Of a stretch of DNA of 64,000 bases, positions 25,217-37,694 are shown one piece after another. The DNA is from Casuarius casuarius (lineage: Eukaryota; Chordata; Aves; Casuariiformes; Casuariidae), in the NCBI GenBank assembly GCA_003342895.1, contig PTFA01000301.1, forward strand, positions 620,001 to 684,000, written 5' to 3'. The position numbers were made by a program, and so were the translations under genes. The notes under the pieces were generated by a model. It was given only the letters and a program-made list of their open reading frames with translations, was not told the DNA's origin and did not search any database. Numbering within the stretch: the stretch's first letter is position 1; the number at the start of each line of letters is the position of its first letter.

Positions 25217-28200
25217 AGTTACCGACTAAACTGTGGATCTGTACCATTAGGATATGTACTACTGAAAATTGCTGTATCATGTAAAAATAAAAGAAAAGCG
25301 TGATTATATGAAGTTTGGATTTAGCAAAGGTGGGGTAAAAGCTCCCAGGTGTGGGGGGGTCCATTTCATGTTAGCTTCCCCTTAATCCTTTCCACACTGT
25401 ATTTTATTTGTCCTGCTGGCTTCATTAAGAGTTATAAACAACTCACCTGCTGGGACCCTATCTTATAGAAACAAAGGTGGAGTTAGGTAAAGCCCAAGAC
25501 AAACTGAAGCAATAGGAATGCATTAAAACATAGTGATTACAGTAGGAGGACCTTCAAAATATTTTAAACAATCCCTACTCTTCGGAGTTAAGATTAAGAA
25601 CAAACAGGGCATGTCAACTGAAAAGGTTCTACGAATGGCTTCTCCTCCTTTTCAATCTGCTTACTGCAAAGCAGGATTATTTTGCCCTTTTTGTATATCT
25701 TTGAGTCACTCTCTTCAGTGAGTGAGGCTAGTTTATTTTTTTAAATTATCAGAGTTAAAACTCAGGCTGAAAATAAAAATGAAAATTAACTCAGGAAACA
25801 TATATTCAACTAAAGCACTTTTTGCCCATTTAAGCACTTTAAGCACTGCAGCGAGTTTCCTGCTTTCTTCCTGCTTGCTTCTATTTAAATGTGAAGGAGC
25901 AACTCCTTTAAAAAAAAAAAAAAGAAATCAGGTGGATTTAAAACCAGGTTAACTGGAATCTGTCTGGCACCAAGGAGACTGGCTATCTGGTAAAGAGCCT
26001 TATTTTACAGTAATTATAATGAGTGATAATTAGCAAAAATACAGCGGCAAGAAAAAATTTTCAAACAATATGAAAAGAAAGGTTGTTTACTGCAGTTTTC
26101 ATTATCCTTCTTTACTCAGTGCTTTATTCCATGTTTTCTGTTTTGGTTATTTTTTATTTAATTCCTAATGAGCAGTCTGAACGTAAGAAAAGAACATGAA
26201 AAGTGTATAGGATTTCAATATGACAATTTTAAAAGCATTTTTACTTGACATGAAAGATCTCCCTTAAAAAGTTGCAAATTCCAAGAAAGGCTAGTAATTG
26301 CCTTCAAGCTCTCTCCTTCTCTCCTTCCTTCTTAGACAAGTTTACTGTATGTCTAGTTCATTCACATGCTATTTTCTCACATGCTGTTTTCTTACAAAAA
26401 AGAGTAGTGCATACATACACATATTAAATTTTTTTTTAATCAGGTCTAGATATTATGGGTTACAACTACATTAGAAGTTTGTTTTTACATCTATACACTA
26501 GACATTATTTCTGGTAGCACTGAGTACTTAAAACATTCCTCCAAATCAATAAGACCTAGGAGGGGGCTAATAGATTTCTGGGTGACATTATAACTAACAA
26601 GTAGGGCATTACTTAAGTCAATTTAATGTGCCTCTAGTGAAGGTGGGTTTTTTTGTTTTGGTTTTTTTTTTTTGTTACTGAACTCACGCTCCATTAGAGA
26701 CCCAGCTGATCAGTCTTTCAAGCTCTATGCAAGCAAAATGGACAATTAGAAACTAATACTTCTTTAAATTCTTTTTATGAAAGGCTTAGTATTTTTGTCC
26801 TAGCAACAGGCACCTTAGAAGGCCTTAATGTTGCTTACTGCTTATGTAAGCGCATTCAGGTCCTAAGAAGCAGAGGAATTACCCTGAGCTTGTCATTCAC
26901 ACATAGTACTTTCAAGTTTTTGCTGTTGTCCTTGGGCTTTGGGAGATTTGTTTGTTTGGTTTTGGTGGGGTTGAGGGTTTGTTGTTGTTGACTTCTACCA
27001 AATAGCTTTTATGACATCTCATACCTAAAGAGAGATTCCAGATATCCCAATCCATCTGGAGCCTTCCTGGAGTACCATGGGGGACTAATAAGAGGATATT
27101 CTCTCATCTAATTAGAGCTACACGAATGATAAACACACTGCAGTGAGAACCTCCACTCTTCACTGCTTATTCTCCTTCACTTCCGAAACAAATACCTGGA
27201 TATCTTGGTTAAAGCCCCGTAAGCCATACTTCTCAGACAGCTACCATTTCAATAGATGAAGCTAAAGAGATGAAGGATAGAAGAACAGGCCAGGTGGAAA
27301 AACATTGTCAGTACCTCCTGCTGCGTTAGCAGCTTCTAATACAGATCCTTCTACTTTTGCTGCTCCTTTGTCTCATGGACCCTTCTCACTTTGCAGGGGA
27401 GCTCTAGCATGGACAGGCCAAAGTGCTTAATCTTCTCACCTGTCATGTGGCAGCAACAACACAGGTCCGAGCAGCCACTACATGAAGAGACTGAAATCTT
27501 ATTTTCTTCCTTCCCTTGCTTACACATACCCCTCTAGTTTGCATAGGGCTTCTGAACAAGTACCTAGATATTTAAATCTTACCTACATTGCTAGGTATGT
27601 CAAACTCAGAGATGTAACAAGATCTATGTAGGATTTTTAATCCCCATACTGCCCAATGGCTGGGGAGGTGTGTGTACATCTGTGAGTATATGCAGTCAAA
27701 GAAAGGAAGCAAGATTAACTTAAGGAAAAGATTAAACTCTTTTTCCTTTTCTCCTTTCATCAAGATGAGATGCTATTGTCTAAGCCTTCTCCTGAAAAGG
27801 ACTAAATGAAATAACACTGCTGAAAGATCTTCAACTTGGATATATGCGGAGACATATATTGGAGACAAATGAGACAGAGGCTTCATGAATATGTTGCTGT
27901 CACTCAACAGAGCCAAAATGGCATTCTTACTATGACAAAGGAAATTTTTACAGTTAAAAGACTTAAGAGAAAAAAGCAGTAGTTACATACAACATACAGT
28001 TTAAGAATTAATAAGGAATGCTGATTAAAACACTTTTTACATAGATACTATTCAGAATCCATGTATTTTTGAGAATTTGGACTGATTTTGACCATAATGA
28101 TCTTCTAAAAGATGGCTGTTAGTTGAAAAAGACCATGCTTAACAGTATTTTGGGAGCCTAAGACACATGATAAAAATTCAGTAATTCAGGTTTTTAGATA

Positions 28201-31200
28201 CTGAACTAATTTCACAGAAAAAAAGAAAGCTTGTATATTTAGCAGGAAAACATCAAAATTCAAAATAGAAGCATGCTTGAAACAAGTAATGTCTTTTTTA
28301 CTGAGCAAATTTTGTTTAATTGCACTTCTGAAATGGAATTCAGCTTTTAATGGAAGATAAAGTTTTCAGTGAGCAATGCATAATAAAACGTATAGCATGA
28401 TCACAGCACAATAAAGAACATTCAGACTATACATAAGCTCAAACTAGAGCATAATGATTCAAAGATACTGCTTATCCCTGCTAAATCAGGGGAATGTTTT
28501 GACATGAAATCCAAGTTGAATGCTCCTCTGAAGGACATTCAAGTCATTGCATAATACTTGAGAATTGAATTCACCGTGATACTATTCCAATCCTGTGCTT
28601 AAACACTGATATCAGAAAGCTGTTTCAATTATTACAATATAAAACAGTATCTTAAAGAGCTGGGGCCCTCTAGAGTGGAATTCTGCCAGAGTTAGCAAAT
28701 TCAGCCAGAGGAACTCAGTCTTCTCAGCTCTGCAGTCGCCCCATAGAGGAAAGCCAGAAGTTCTCATGCTTTCTCATGAAACACTCTGGCTGCTATTCTT
28801 TCCCAGCTCATTCCCTCCTATGAAACAATTGCTCTATCAGAGTTTCTAGATCAGGTGATAAAAAAATCCCAGACCAAGGATTACAGTCCAGTATCTCCAG
28901 TCCATTACTTGAGCAACAACTCTTTCCCCACTTCCACATGAGCTGTTTACCATACTCTGTTCTGTTGTTTGTTTTGAATTATGTTGTTTTTCCTCATTAG
29001 AGACATTTGCATTTCTAGGGAAATGTGCATCTGATTTACATATTTGTTAAATCCAGAAATATAAACAGTCTTGAGTATTAATACACTGACAGAATGTCAT
29101 GATGTAAATAATACAAAACATTCTCCTGACAATATCAATGCACATCTCTGAGGGAAATTTGTACATGTGCTCTGTGATATGACATTATCAGGAAAATTAC
29201 TTTGATACAAGCCAAAAAGAGACTGAGTTACAAAGGAAACCATGTTAATTTATAATTTTGTCCAGCTCACTACAATGAAAAGAATTAAATGGGGGGGGTT
29301 ATTAAAAGTGAGAAATGTAAAGAAATAGATTTAAAATTTCCATTGCCTAGTGAATACTGCTCTGCTACTGCCAGATTTGCAAAGATGCCTCTTGAGAGCA
29401 TAACAGTCTAACCGTAAGAAATCCCACTGAATCAGAACACTTTGAAGATTTGAGTGTACATTCCTAGAACCTATCTAAGACTTTCTTTGAACTCTGGAAT
29501 TTCACAAAATTGCCATGTAATTCTCCTTGCAATAGAGAAGAACATACTAGACATTAAAAGGAGCTTTTCACAGATTATCAGCCCTTATTACCATCAGTTA
29601 TAGTGCATACAGTATTAGACTTTCACAAAGACTGAAAACACAGCAATGAAGAAGATAATCTTTTTGTAGTGATTTTATGTTAGAGTTGTTGTGGCATGAG
29701 CTCAAATAAATATCATTTATTTTATTATCGCTTCTATCATGTAAGCTACATACTAACCATGAAGTGCCTTCATCTTGAAAAACAATACTACTCAGTTTTA
29801 AAGTATCATTGTCTAGTCTTTCCTTGTTACATATGTATTTCTCCTTCTGAAATGTTTTCTTATCACAGAAGTCAAATCATCCCTTGATTTCCAAAGGTCT
29901 CCCTCCCAACCCTCCCCACAAACAACATGTAGCTTTAGAGATTCCTTTCTTAATGGAAGGACAAATAGTTTCCCCTTCTTTTTGTGTCCTCCTGCTGTTT
30001 TTTATTTGAATGCAAAAAATGCACTACCAAAGCACAGCAGTACCAAATATTTATTTGTTGATGAGTAAACTGAGGACAAACTTTTCATTCACAAAAGAGG
30101 AGCAAGGCAGTAGGTGTCTTCGGCTTATCCCCAGGTATGTCTGCCGTGTTGGATGTGTCAAATAATCCCACAGGATAAAGGACAAAAAGTTTCCCCTTCC
30201 CTGTCTCCACCCTAAAACTGAAGATTTCAGCCCTACAGTATTCATGGATAAGATGGGGACCAGGCACACTGTTGTACTTTTGCCACTGGATGCAAAAGCT
30301 GGAGCACAACATGGCCAGGGCTCAGGATTCCCTGGGACAAGTTCTGACAGCTTCAGCAAATGCAGGACACTGGTTCTCAGACAGAGCTAGGAGCCCCCCC
30401 CAAACAGTGAGCTAAAGAGCAAAATAATACCTTACTGGAGGGAGTGAGATATCACATTAGTCAATCACTAGTACTGAGTTATAGTAATATCCTGGCATTA
30501 ACAAACTACACAGTATTAAGCTAAAACATATAGAGAAGTAACAGTGAGATAATATATTTATGCTATCCCAATATGCTAACTCCTGTCAGGTACTGTACAG
30601 CAAGGCTATTGAATTTTCTGGAATTTCATTAGTTTATCTTCAAAACTACTGTGCATGCCAAATCTCTTGGGCCAGTGGTAGTTACTTATGTCTGACCTAC
30701 TTGTGATTACGGATTTTTGGAATGAGGTTAATTATACATGGAAGTCACTCTTATGCATCCAACCTTGTGACTTGCCTAGACACCAAATCTAAATTTCAAA
30801 TGGCCAACCACAACCTGGGTAATTACAAAGTTGACAGAAATACCTAATTTATAGTTGTCAGTCTTCACCTTCTCCCTTATCTGGGAGAAAAAAAAATCCC
30901 ACCACTTATGTAAATTTACGTATACTTGACACAAAGAGGAAGTATAAAGAAGCCTACAGCTGGCAAGCCAGTCAGTCTCTTTGGATGGAGCTTGCTTTAT
31001 ACAAACAGTTTACTATAACATGCATATAATGAATAATTTCCATGTTGAGTTTGTCATGTATATGAACACAAAGGCAAGTATGTTCTTATTTAATTTACTA
31101 AGCAAAAAGTAAGTGCTACCTCAGCCTGTGTAAATACATGCATCTCACATCTCTAAAAGCTTCCTCCTCTATGTGCTAGCATTTTTGCTTTCCAGAAGAA

Positions 31201-32792
31201 TTTCACCATTTCTAGTTTTCCTCAATATGTTATAAAGGCAAGGAGCATTTATAAAACAGATTTACAGAGCCTGCAGTCAGGTGGATTTCAGCTTGTGTGT
31301 CAGCTGAATATATTTTCTCACTATCATGTCTGTATAGTTGATAGCTGTAGTCATCAGGTAACAACAGAAAAGTAATAGTACTGGCAGGCATATGAGCAAC
31401 CTGGGAAGTTATGTCTATTTAATGGGGACGGATTGTCCCCTGTGAAATTTTTAAAGCATAATATACAAAACAATGAGTCATTAGCTGAGAAAGCTGCCAG
31501 TTCTCTTGCAGAACAGCTTCAGAAAAGCAGTTATCACCTCAGTAAAAGAGGTGAATCAGAAAGCTGGCATATTGACTCAGCAAATTTATGTATGAGCACA
31601 TGTTGCCACAGATGCTAGAACTCTGAAGATTTATTTTCAGCTACAGTTGCAAAACAGAGACTTTTAGAAGCATTGCCTTGTAGATTACACAGAGCTACAA
31701 GTTATTACTCACTAAAAAGCAACAATGGCTCCAGAACTAGATTATACAGCATCTATTCTCATTAATAATCGTTGTAATAGTAATTTGAATGCTAACAAGA
31801 AGGAAAAGTGGGTCCTCAGAGTCAGTAGGAGTTCTGTTGTCCACTTCAAAAAATACTGCAGAAAACAGTGATAGCGCGCTCTGCTAAGATTTCAAACATT
31901 ACAAATATTAATTATGCCTTATATTACCCATGAAATCACACATTATTAGGGAGCTCAGCATACTGTGTACTTATATATAAAATACGTAGTTCTATGGAGA
32001 GGTAAATATTTCTTTTAATATACAGCTAGAGGATAGCATCTCCTAATGTATTTGCCAAATTAGAAACAATACAACAAATTTCATGCTTTACATGAAAGTC
32101 TTAATTTGTTTCATACATTATTACACTGTGTGCATGAATGTGCCTACTTGGTAGAAATGTCCAGCCCCATTTTCCCTATATATGGTGATAATTCTTACAG
32201 CTTTGTTTTGAAATCTTTCCTTAAAAGAGGAACATCGTTTATTAGAAAAATGAAGAGTTCAACACCACAGGCAACATGAACATCATGGTTGCCATAGAAA
32301 TAGGGATCTAGCAAAAGCACCACAGCAGTTCTTTATCATTGCTTATTCTCCCAAAATGACAACTTTATATAACACAAATATTGAAGACATGACTGGTTTC
32401 CATCCCATTGTACTGACAGCTTTTGACATAGATGATTATGACTCACTTTAAGTAACTTAGAGAGTTTGGGACTTCATGTGGAAAAATCCTGTATATTTCT
32501 TGTATTGTATAAAGGTATACATGCTTTACAGTGGGGAGCAGGTGGCAGCATAGCTTATGATGGCCAGAAAATGTATGTTTCTGGAGACATAATACTTTCC
32601 CCAGTTTACCTGTTTAACTCTCATACAAAATAATTACTTGAGCTTTTTTATTATTTTTTATTTAAGGATCCATTAAAATTGTACTGAGTAATGTAAAACT
32701 TGAGAGGGGGAAATCTCTCAGTCTCCAAAAGAAGAAAGATCGAAGAGCAGTGACTGAGTTCAGCTTCAGGTAGCTGGTCTTCAGACAAATGT
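25217..32792. other. AT-rich non-coding DNA
   Basis: No gene or known repeat recognised over 7.5 kb. There are T/G-rich low-complexity patches near 26647-26675 and 26948-26992 and a C8 run near 30393-30400. Open frames are at most 102 codons and unrecognised. Confidence 0.6.
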
Positions 32793-32987
32793 TCATGTTA
32801 TCTTTCTCAAACCACTGTCATAAGCTCTTGCCCTATGTCTCTTCTTTAGAAATTCTTGTCTTATTGTCAGCAACACAGCATTGAATGTGTTAGCACACCA
32901 GTGTGCTGGGAATGCGATTCTGTCATGTTTCGCCCTCTCTCCACCAAAGACACCCTCCCCGCCCCTGCCAAACCAAAGCAAGCCCAC
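32793..32987 (-). other. unrecognised reverse-strand ORF next to 33000-33215
   Basis: A 64-codon frame ending in GLRKIT, 12 bases downstream of the stop of the 33000-33215 frame. It contains a Gly/Glu-rich start (encoded by a G-run cluster that is also quadruplex-prone) and a basic stretch FLKKRHRARAYDSGLRK. Adjacent frames on one strand could be the two halves of a frame-broken retrocopy or simply 3' untranslated sequence. No family is recognised. Confidence 0.12.
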
Positions 32988-32999
32988 TAAATTGTACTT

Positions 33000-33215
33000 C
33001 TAGAATTTGTCAGTCATGGCAACTAGATTAGGTTCTGAAGAATCACGCCAAGGCAATAAGCAAGGCTTCACTGGCTCCTCCTTGTTCACAAAGCCTTGTT
33101 TGGTCAGATACTCATTAATAAATGACATACGAGCAAAAATTCTGCCCTCAGCCATTAGCTTAAAGTGAATATACATCAAGGAAGATTCATCTGGATAGCT
33201 TCTCTGCAGGAACAT
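33000..33215 (-). other. unrecognised reverse-strand ORF, possible terminal exon
   Basis: A 71-codon reverse frame. Its first four codons could be intronic: TTCCTGCAG ends at 33204 after a moderately pyrimidine-rich stretch, making a plausible splice acceptor in phase zero. The 67 codons after it, starting RSYPDESSLMYIHFKLMAEG and ending LVAMTDKF before a TAG at 33000, have a balanced, protein-like composition with few low-complexity residues. A second frame (32793-32987) follows on the same strand after the stop. AATAAA-type sequences occur on the reverse strand near 32650. I do not recognise the peptide, found no upstream exon, and a frame of this length is common by chance. It could be a real last exon, a decayed retrocopy or nothing. 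Confidence 0.15.
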
Positions 33216-36043
33216 GCACGAAGGGATAAAACATGCAGCCCAGGAGAAATCCTAGACAATTCCTACAATTTTTAAGCAGTGCTTCAGTCTGGATATGGAA
33301 TTTCCTCAAGTGAATGCACCTTGCACGTCTCTGAGGCTACAGCTTTGGAAGCTTGTAAGTACAAGGTTGGTAGCACAACAAGCTCCCTGCAGACTTCTTC
33401 CTAACAGGTGCAAAAGGACATACAAAATATAAAGTAATATTGCTAATTAGGGGACAGAAAAGCCCTATAATTCTAGTCCCCCAGACAGGTGTACTGTTCT
33501 GTTAAGGTCATCAGGATGATCCTGCCCCTGTAACGCTTAGCCCTACTGCACAAAAACTACACTGCACAAAATCTTGCATGGCTTTCTGAAACTCAACTCT
33601 TAAAGTTACTGGAAGACCAATGTCTTTTTACAGGAAAAATTGCTTTCTCAACTCTCTGTGGATAGAAGCTTTCCAACAAATGGCCAGCTCCTTTCTTGAC
33701 AGTTATATTAATGGCTTAATTGCAGAAACAGCAAACACGATGAGCTAGCATAGAGCTGTTTACTGTAGCATATTGATTAGAGAATGGTCATCGATGACAG
33801 TCAATCTACAAAATCAAGTTACTACTACAATTCCTAATGATCGTCTCTTTCCTGAAAATCTTAATTTATAATTTAATCAGCTTGTGCTATCACAGGGTTA
33901 CCTATAACAAAAGAGATTTATTTCAAGCCATCATAACTCTCATGCTAAAATCTGAATTAAGAAAGGCTTGTTAAAAATCAGAGTGACCATTCCTAATTAG
34001 ATAATCTTGAATGAAGAGAGACTGGGAGTGAAATAACAAAATAAATGCAGCTTACTTATCGTAAAACACTGAGACCTTCCTAGAGATTTCCAAAGAAAAT
34101 TTCTCCGGGAATGTTGATGCATCAAGGCCAAAGCTTTCCACAGAAACAGAAATCTCATAAGATGGACTATGTGCTAAAATCCTGAGATATAAACTAACCT
34201 ATCACAACAATCGGAGCGTTTGTTCCTGTGGGATAAAGCAGACCAAAATTCAACTTCCTTTCCTGCCCTTCTGTGGGAACTAACTTCATTCTTCTCCATT
34301 AAGTGGCAGAATTTCTAACAATCTCCCAATTCTGGGGCAGCAGGCACTACATCTGCTATATCTCAGCTGTCTTTATTCATTAAGAAGGCCTTGAAGCCTT
34401 CTGGATGTCCTTTAAAATCTTGGATTTCGTATAACTTGGAATAGGAAAATTTTCAAATTACAACTTCGGCAGACTTGAAATTACTTTAAAAATTAACTCT
34501 AACATCACTACCATATTGATACATTTCTCTAAGTAGAATAGATAATGGATTATTGTCATTAAATAGTTAAACTCAAAATGCAACATTTGCAACAGAAAGG
34601 TAATAAAGTTTATATAGTTGAATAATAAGATATAACATATTAAGGCTGAGTAGCAATTTGAGAGCTTGTTATTTGTTTCTTTGTGTTTCCTTGAGGAGAA
34701 AACTCAGAACAATAGATTACCTGCCAGAGGCTTATTTAAGGTAAGATATACTGCAGGCTTACTAGAATGTTGCTTCCTTTTGAGAGAATGAAGTCAAAAG
34801 ACTTAACCAGGAGAAAGATAAACGATTGTGCTTATTTGTGAATGTGGAGACAGGGCCAAATCTGGTTACCAAAAATAGTCAGAGAAAAACAATTGAGAGA
34901 AAGTTTGTGAAGGAGAAGAACCTCCTTCCCAATGCAGATTCTCAGTCAAAGTTTCACAGTTCCTGAAGCAAAAACAGCAGAGTGAGAACCGCTCTGGACA
35001 GCCCTGCTGAAGACCATTTTAAACCTAATATTTCCTCGGTAATTTTCTCTTAGAAATTTCTCAGTTTATAAGTTCAACAATTAGAACCCCATTTTTTGGC
35101 TGATATTTTAAGAGACCTCAAATTCTTTGTAAATAAGCCAAATTCCTTGAAAAAAAAAAATCCAACTTCATCAGTAATTTCTTCTCTCAGAGAAACCTAG
35201 CAATGCCTATCTTTTTCTAGTGCCTCAAATGTACTACTCATTAAAAGTAGTTGTTTGCATATCATTTGTACCCAATTTCACAGTTGAGTGTTTTGAAATA
35301 CAATACAAATTAAGTAATTCATGTTCATTCCATCATTTTGAACAATATTGCAATTGCAATAAATATGTTGCTTTATATTAATACATCTTCACATATTCCA
35401 TTTTATAGTTACTTGATGTCTTTACCAGATAACATTATCTTGTGAAAAGATACATTATTTTCAAGGGATCTATCTTGAATAGCTTTCCAGTACAGACAGC
35501 TGAGTTTTGAAGATCTATTCCAAGATAAGAAATGTTTATTATTATATATATAATGTCATATATATACATAAAATATGTGCTACAGCCTGCACATGAATTT
35601 AAATTGCAAATATTTGTATTCTCTCCTACATTCCTGCCCTTTAATAGCATTCAGAAAAGTTCACAGGTAACACCACAAAAACCCTCAGAGTGTAGTTTCA
35701 TTGTTATTCTGAATATATGTATTTGGAGTAACGTGTTTCTCCTCTGAGACCAAAATCTCCAGTGGTGTTTTTATAAAACCTGTTCAGCACGGATGTAAAT
35801 GCATATATATGATACCCTCCTTGCAACAAATATGTTGCCATTCAGAATGAAATTCCTCACTGCTTTCTTCTGAGAATTGCTTGAAACCTTTAAACAGTTG
35901 CACAGAACCTGATAAAGATTTTAACTGTTAAGATATAATGCTTTAAAAGATGACCCATGAACCAAGATTTTAAATATGATTTTTTCCTACCATAGCTAAA
36001 TGGACATTTATCAAATGCTTATTAATATGGCTGTAGAGCAAAA
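33216..36043. other. AT-rich non-coding DNA
   Basis: No exon is visible upstream of the reverse-strand ORF pair, which weakens the case for a gene there. A 7-bp hairpin AGAAGGC/GCCTTCT lies near 34382-34402. The rest is featureless apart from the TA-rich tract at 35540-35575. Confidence 0.6.
35540..35575. repeat. TA-rich low-complexity tract
   Basis: Two TATATATA blocks joined by AATGTCA. They give the Ile/Tyr-rich text in spurious frames on both strands (35435-35650 and 35532-35747). Confidence 0.85.
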
Positions 36044-36116
36044 AGGAAAATGATGAATGTCTCATGCAGAGAGATTGAATTTTTTCCTTTAACAAAGTAA
36101 CATTCATCATTTTCCT
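36044..36116. repeat. perfect 17-bp inverted repeat, 39-base spacer
   Basis: The left arm AGGAAAATGATGAATGT (36044-36060) is the exact reverse complement of ACATTCATCATTTTCCT (36100-36116). The spacer contains CATGCAGAGAG and a T-run and shows no strong pairing of its own. Pairing stops abruptly on both sides, so this is a clean 17-bp stem and not an AT slippage palindrome. The total of 73 bases is in the size range of a small hairpin RNA. However, a microRNA precursor normally has a longer imperfect stem and a smaller loop. A remnant of a palindromic transposon or a local inverted duplication fits as well. Confidence 0.9.
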
Positions 36117-37200
36117 CCTTCCATGCTAGATTCTCATATCTTCTTCAAGTGATGTTTTTGAAGTTGAACGTTTTGCTTAGTCATTTTATCTATCAAGACA
36201 CTGAATGAAATCAATAGTCCTACTGGGAAGATGAGTCCACTAACACATCTATTTTCCTCCTTGTCTTTTCTTTCTTCTGCTTTTATCAAGAACATGTTTA
36301 CAGCATTCCAAACCATTATATTCTCTAAGTGATGCATCAATAGAATTTAGAATCATAATGTTATATTACCAATTATGATATTTACCAAGACTGAACAAGA
36401 AAAAATAAGTAAATACCTTTCCATGAGAAAAAAGGAATTCTGAGGCAGATGGAAACTCAGTCATTCAACAAACATGTTTCTTGGGCTCCACGTGTCATAC
36501 CAGTGATTTCATCTGTAAAATAGATTTAATTACAGTAAAACTTAATATTTTATTCTAGGGCTGAACACACAATCCTCCTGAATTTTGGTGTGGAGTATAA
36601 CTCTTTTAAAAGTCTACTACTCTTGCATCTATGTTTTCGGTTGATCAATCAGCTCAGGGATTTCCGCTACCCCTCTACTGGGGGAGTGGGATAGAAGGGC
36701 TTTCAAAATAACTTTGATGCAGTGACAGAGATAAAAACTTCCAAACCAGACATAATCAAATGCTATCTGTTTATTCTAAACTAACTCCATAACCTTGCCC
36801 TACTTGGCTTGTTCCTTCAGGAACTCTCTTCCTGCCTTTATTTTCTTTGGCACCGAAGTGAAATTTTACCTCTCTCCAGCTCTGGTAGTTGCTAAGCTAC
36901 CGATCAGAACAGAACGTCTTGGCTAGTATATCCAGTAGTTTTACTCCACTTGAAGATTTAAACATCCAATAACCGGATATATCGGGGAAGGACTGGCAGA
37001 AAAGCCTACTCTGCTCTATAATGAAACTTGCACAGATGCCCAGAATCACTCAAGGAGCTTTTTTCTCAACTGACAAACTTCAACAGGGTCTGTTCCCAGA
37101 TGGACCAAAGAGCTGACTGATAAATAATTTGCCAAGCAGAAAAAGGTCTTTTAACTGGAAAGAAGAGCAATGCTTCTTAGATTGCAAGGCAGCAGGGTGG

Positions 37201-37229
37201 TTTTTTTTTTTTGGTTGGTTGGTTTGTTT
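37201..37229. repeat. T12 tract followed by (GGTT)n
   Basis: A run of 12 T followed by three GGTT-type units and TTGTTTC. Low-complexity sequence; on the reverse strand it reads as a Lys/Gln-rich meaningless peptide. Confidence 0.88.
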
Positions 37230-37644
37230 CTTCAGTGGGTTGACAAAGTCTGTTCCTGTAGACTGTATGTGAAACAAACTCTGGAACTTTAAACAGCACA
37301 GCTGTGAAACTCAAATCTTCTCTGCCAGAAGGCAAGACTAATCCCACTAGTTCCTTAAAAATACAGCAGCAGCAGCTAGCAATGAAACAATCTCAGTATT
37401 ACAGGTAATACAAATCCGCTCTGCTAGATTAAGACAGTATTGGCAGATGGAATACGTAGAACCATATCCTCTTGCAACATGCACATTTTACGAAACACAA
37501 AGTTCATTTTCAGTGAGACAAAAGTTAGTCACTTCCTGCCTGCTTGTCCCACCATTTCATACTTTGGCTTACATTTATATCAGTTCTCAGTGCATTTATT
37601 TCAGTGGCAAAATGTAATGAGTATGGGACAGGCACGTGACGAAG

Positions 37645-37694
37645 GTTCTTGTAGGCCTTATTCTTCTGGTGATGTTCTTGCAGACCGTATTCTT
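37645..37694 (+). repeat. diverged tandem duplication, 29-bp period
   Basis: GTTCTTGTAGGCCTTATTCTT (37645-37665) and GTTCTTGCAGACCGTATTCTT (37674-37694) agree at 18 of 21 positions. A small local duplication that lies inside an unsupported 94-codon frame (37440-37724). Confidence 0.8.
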
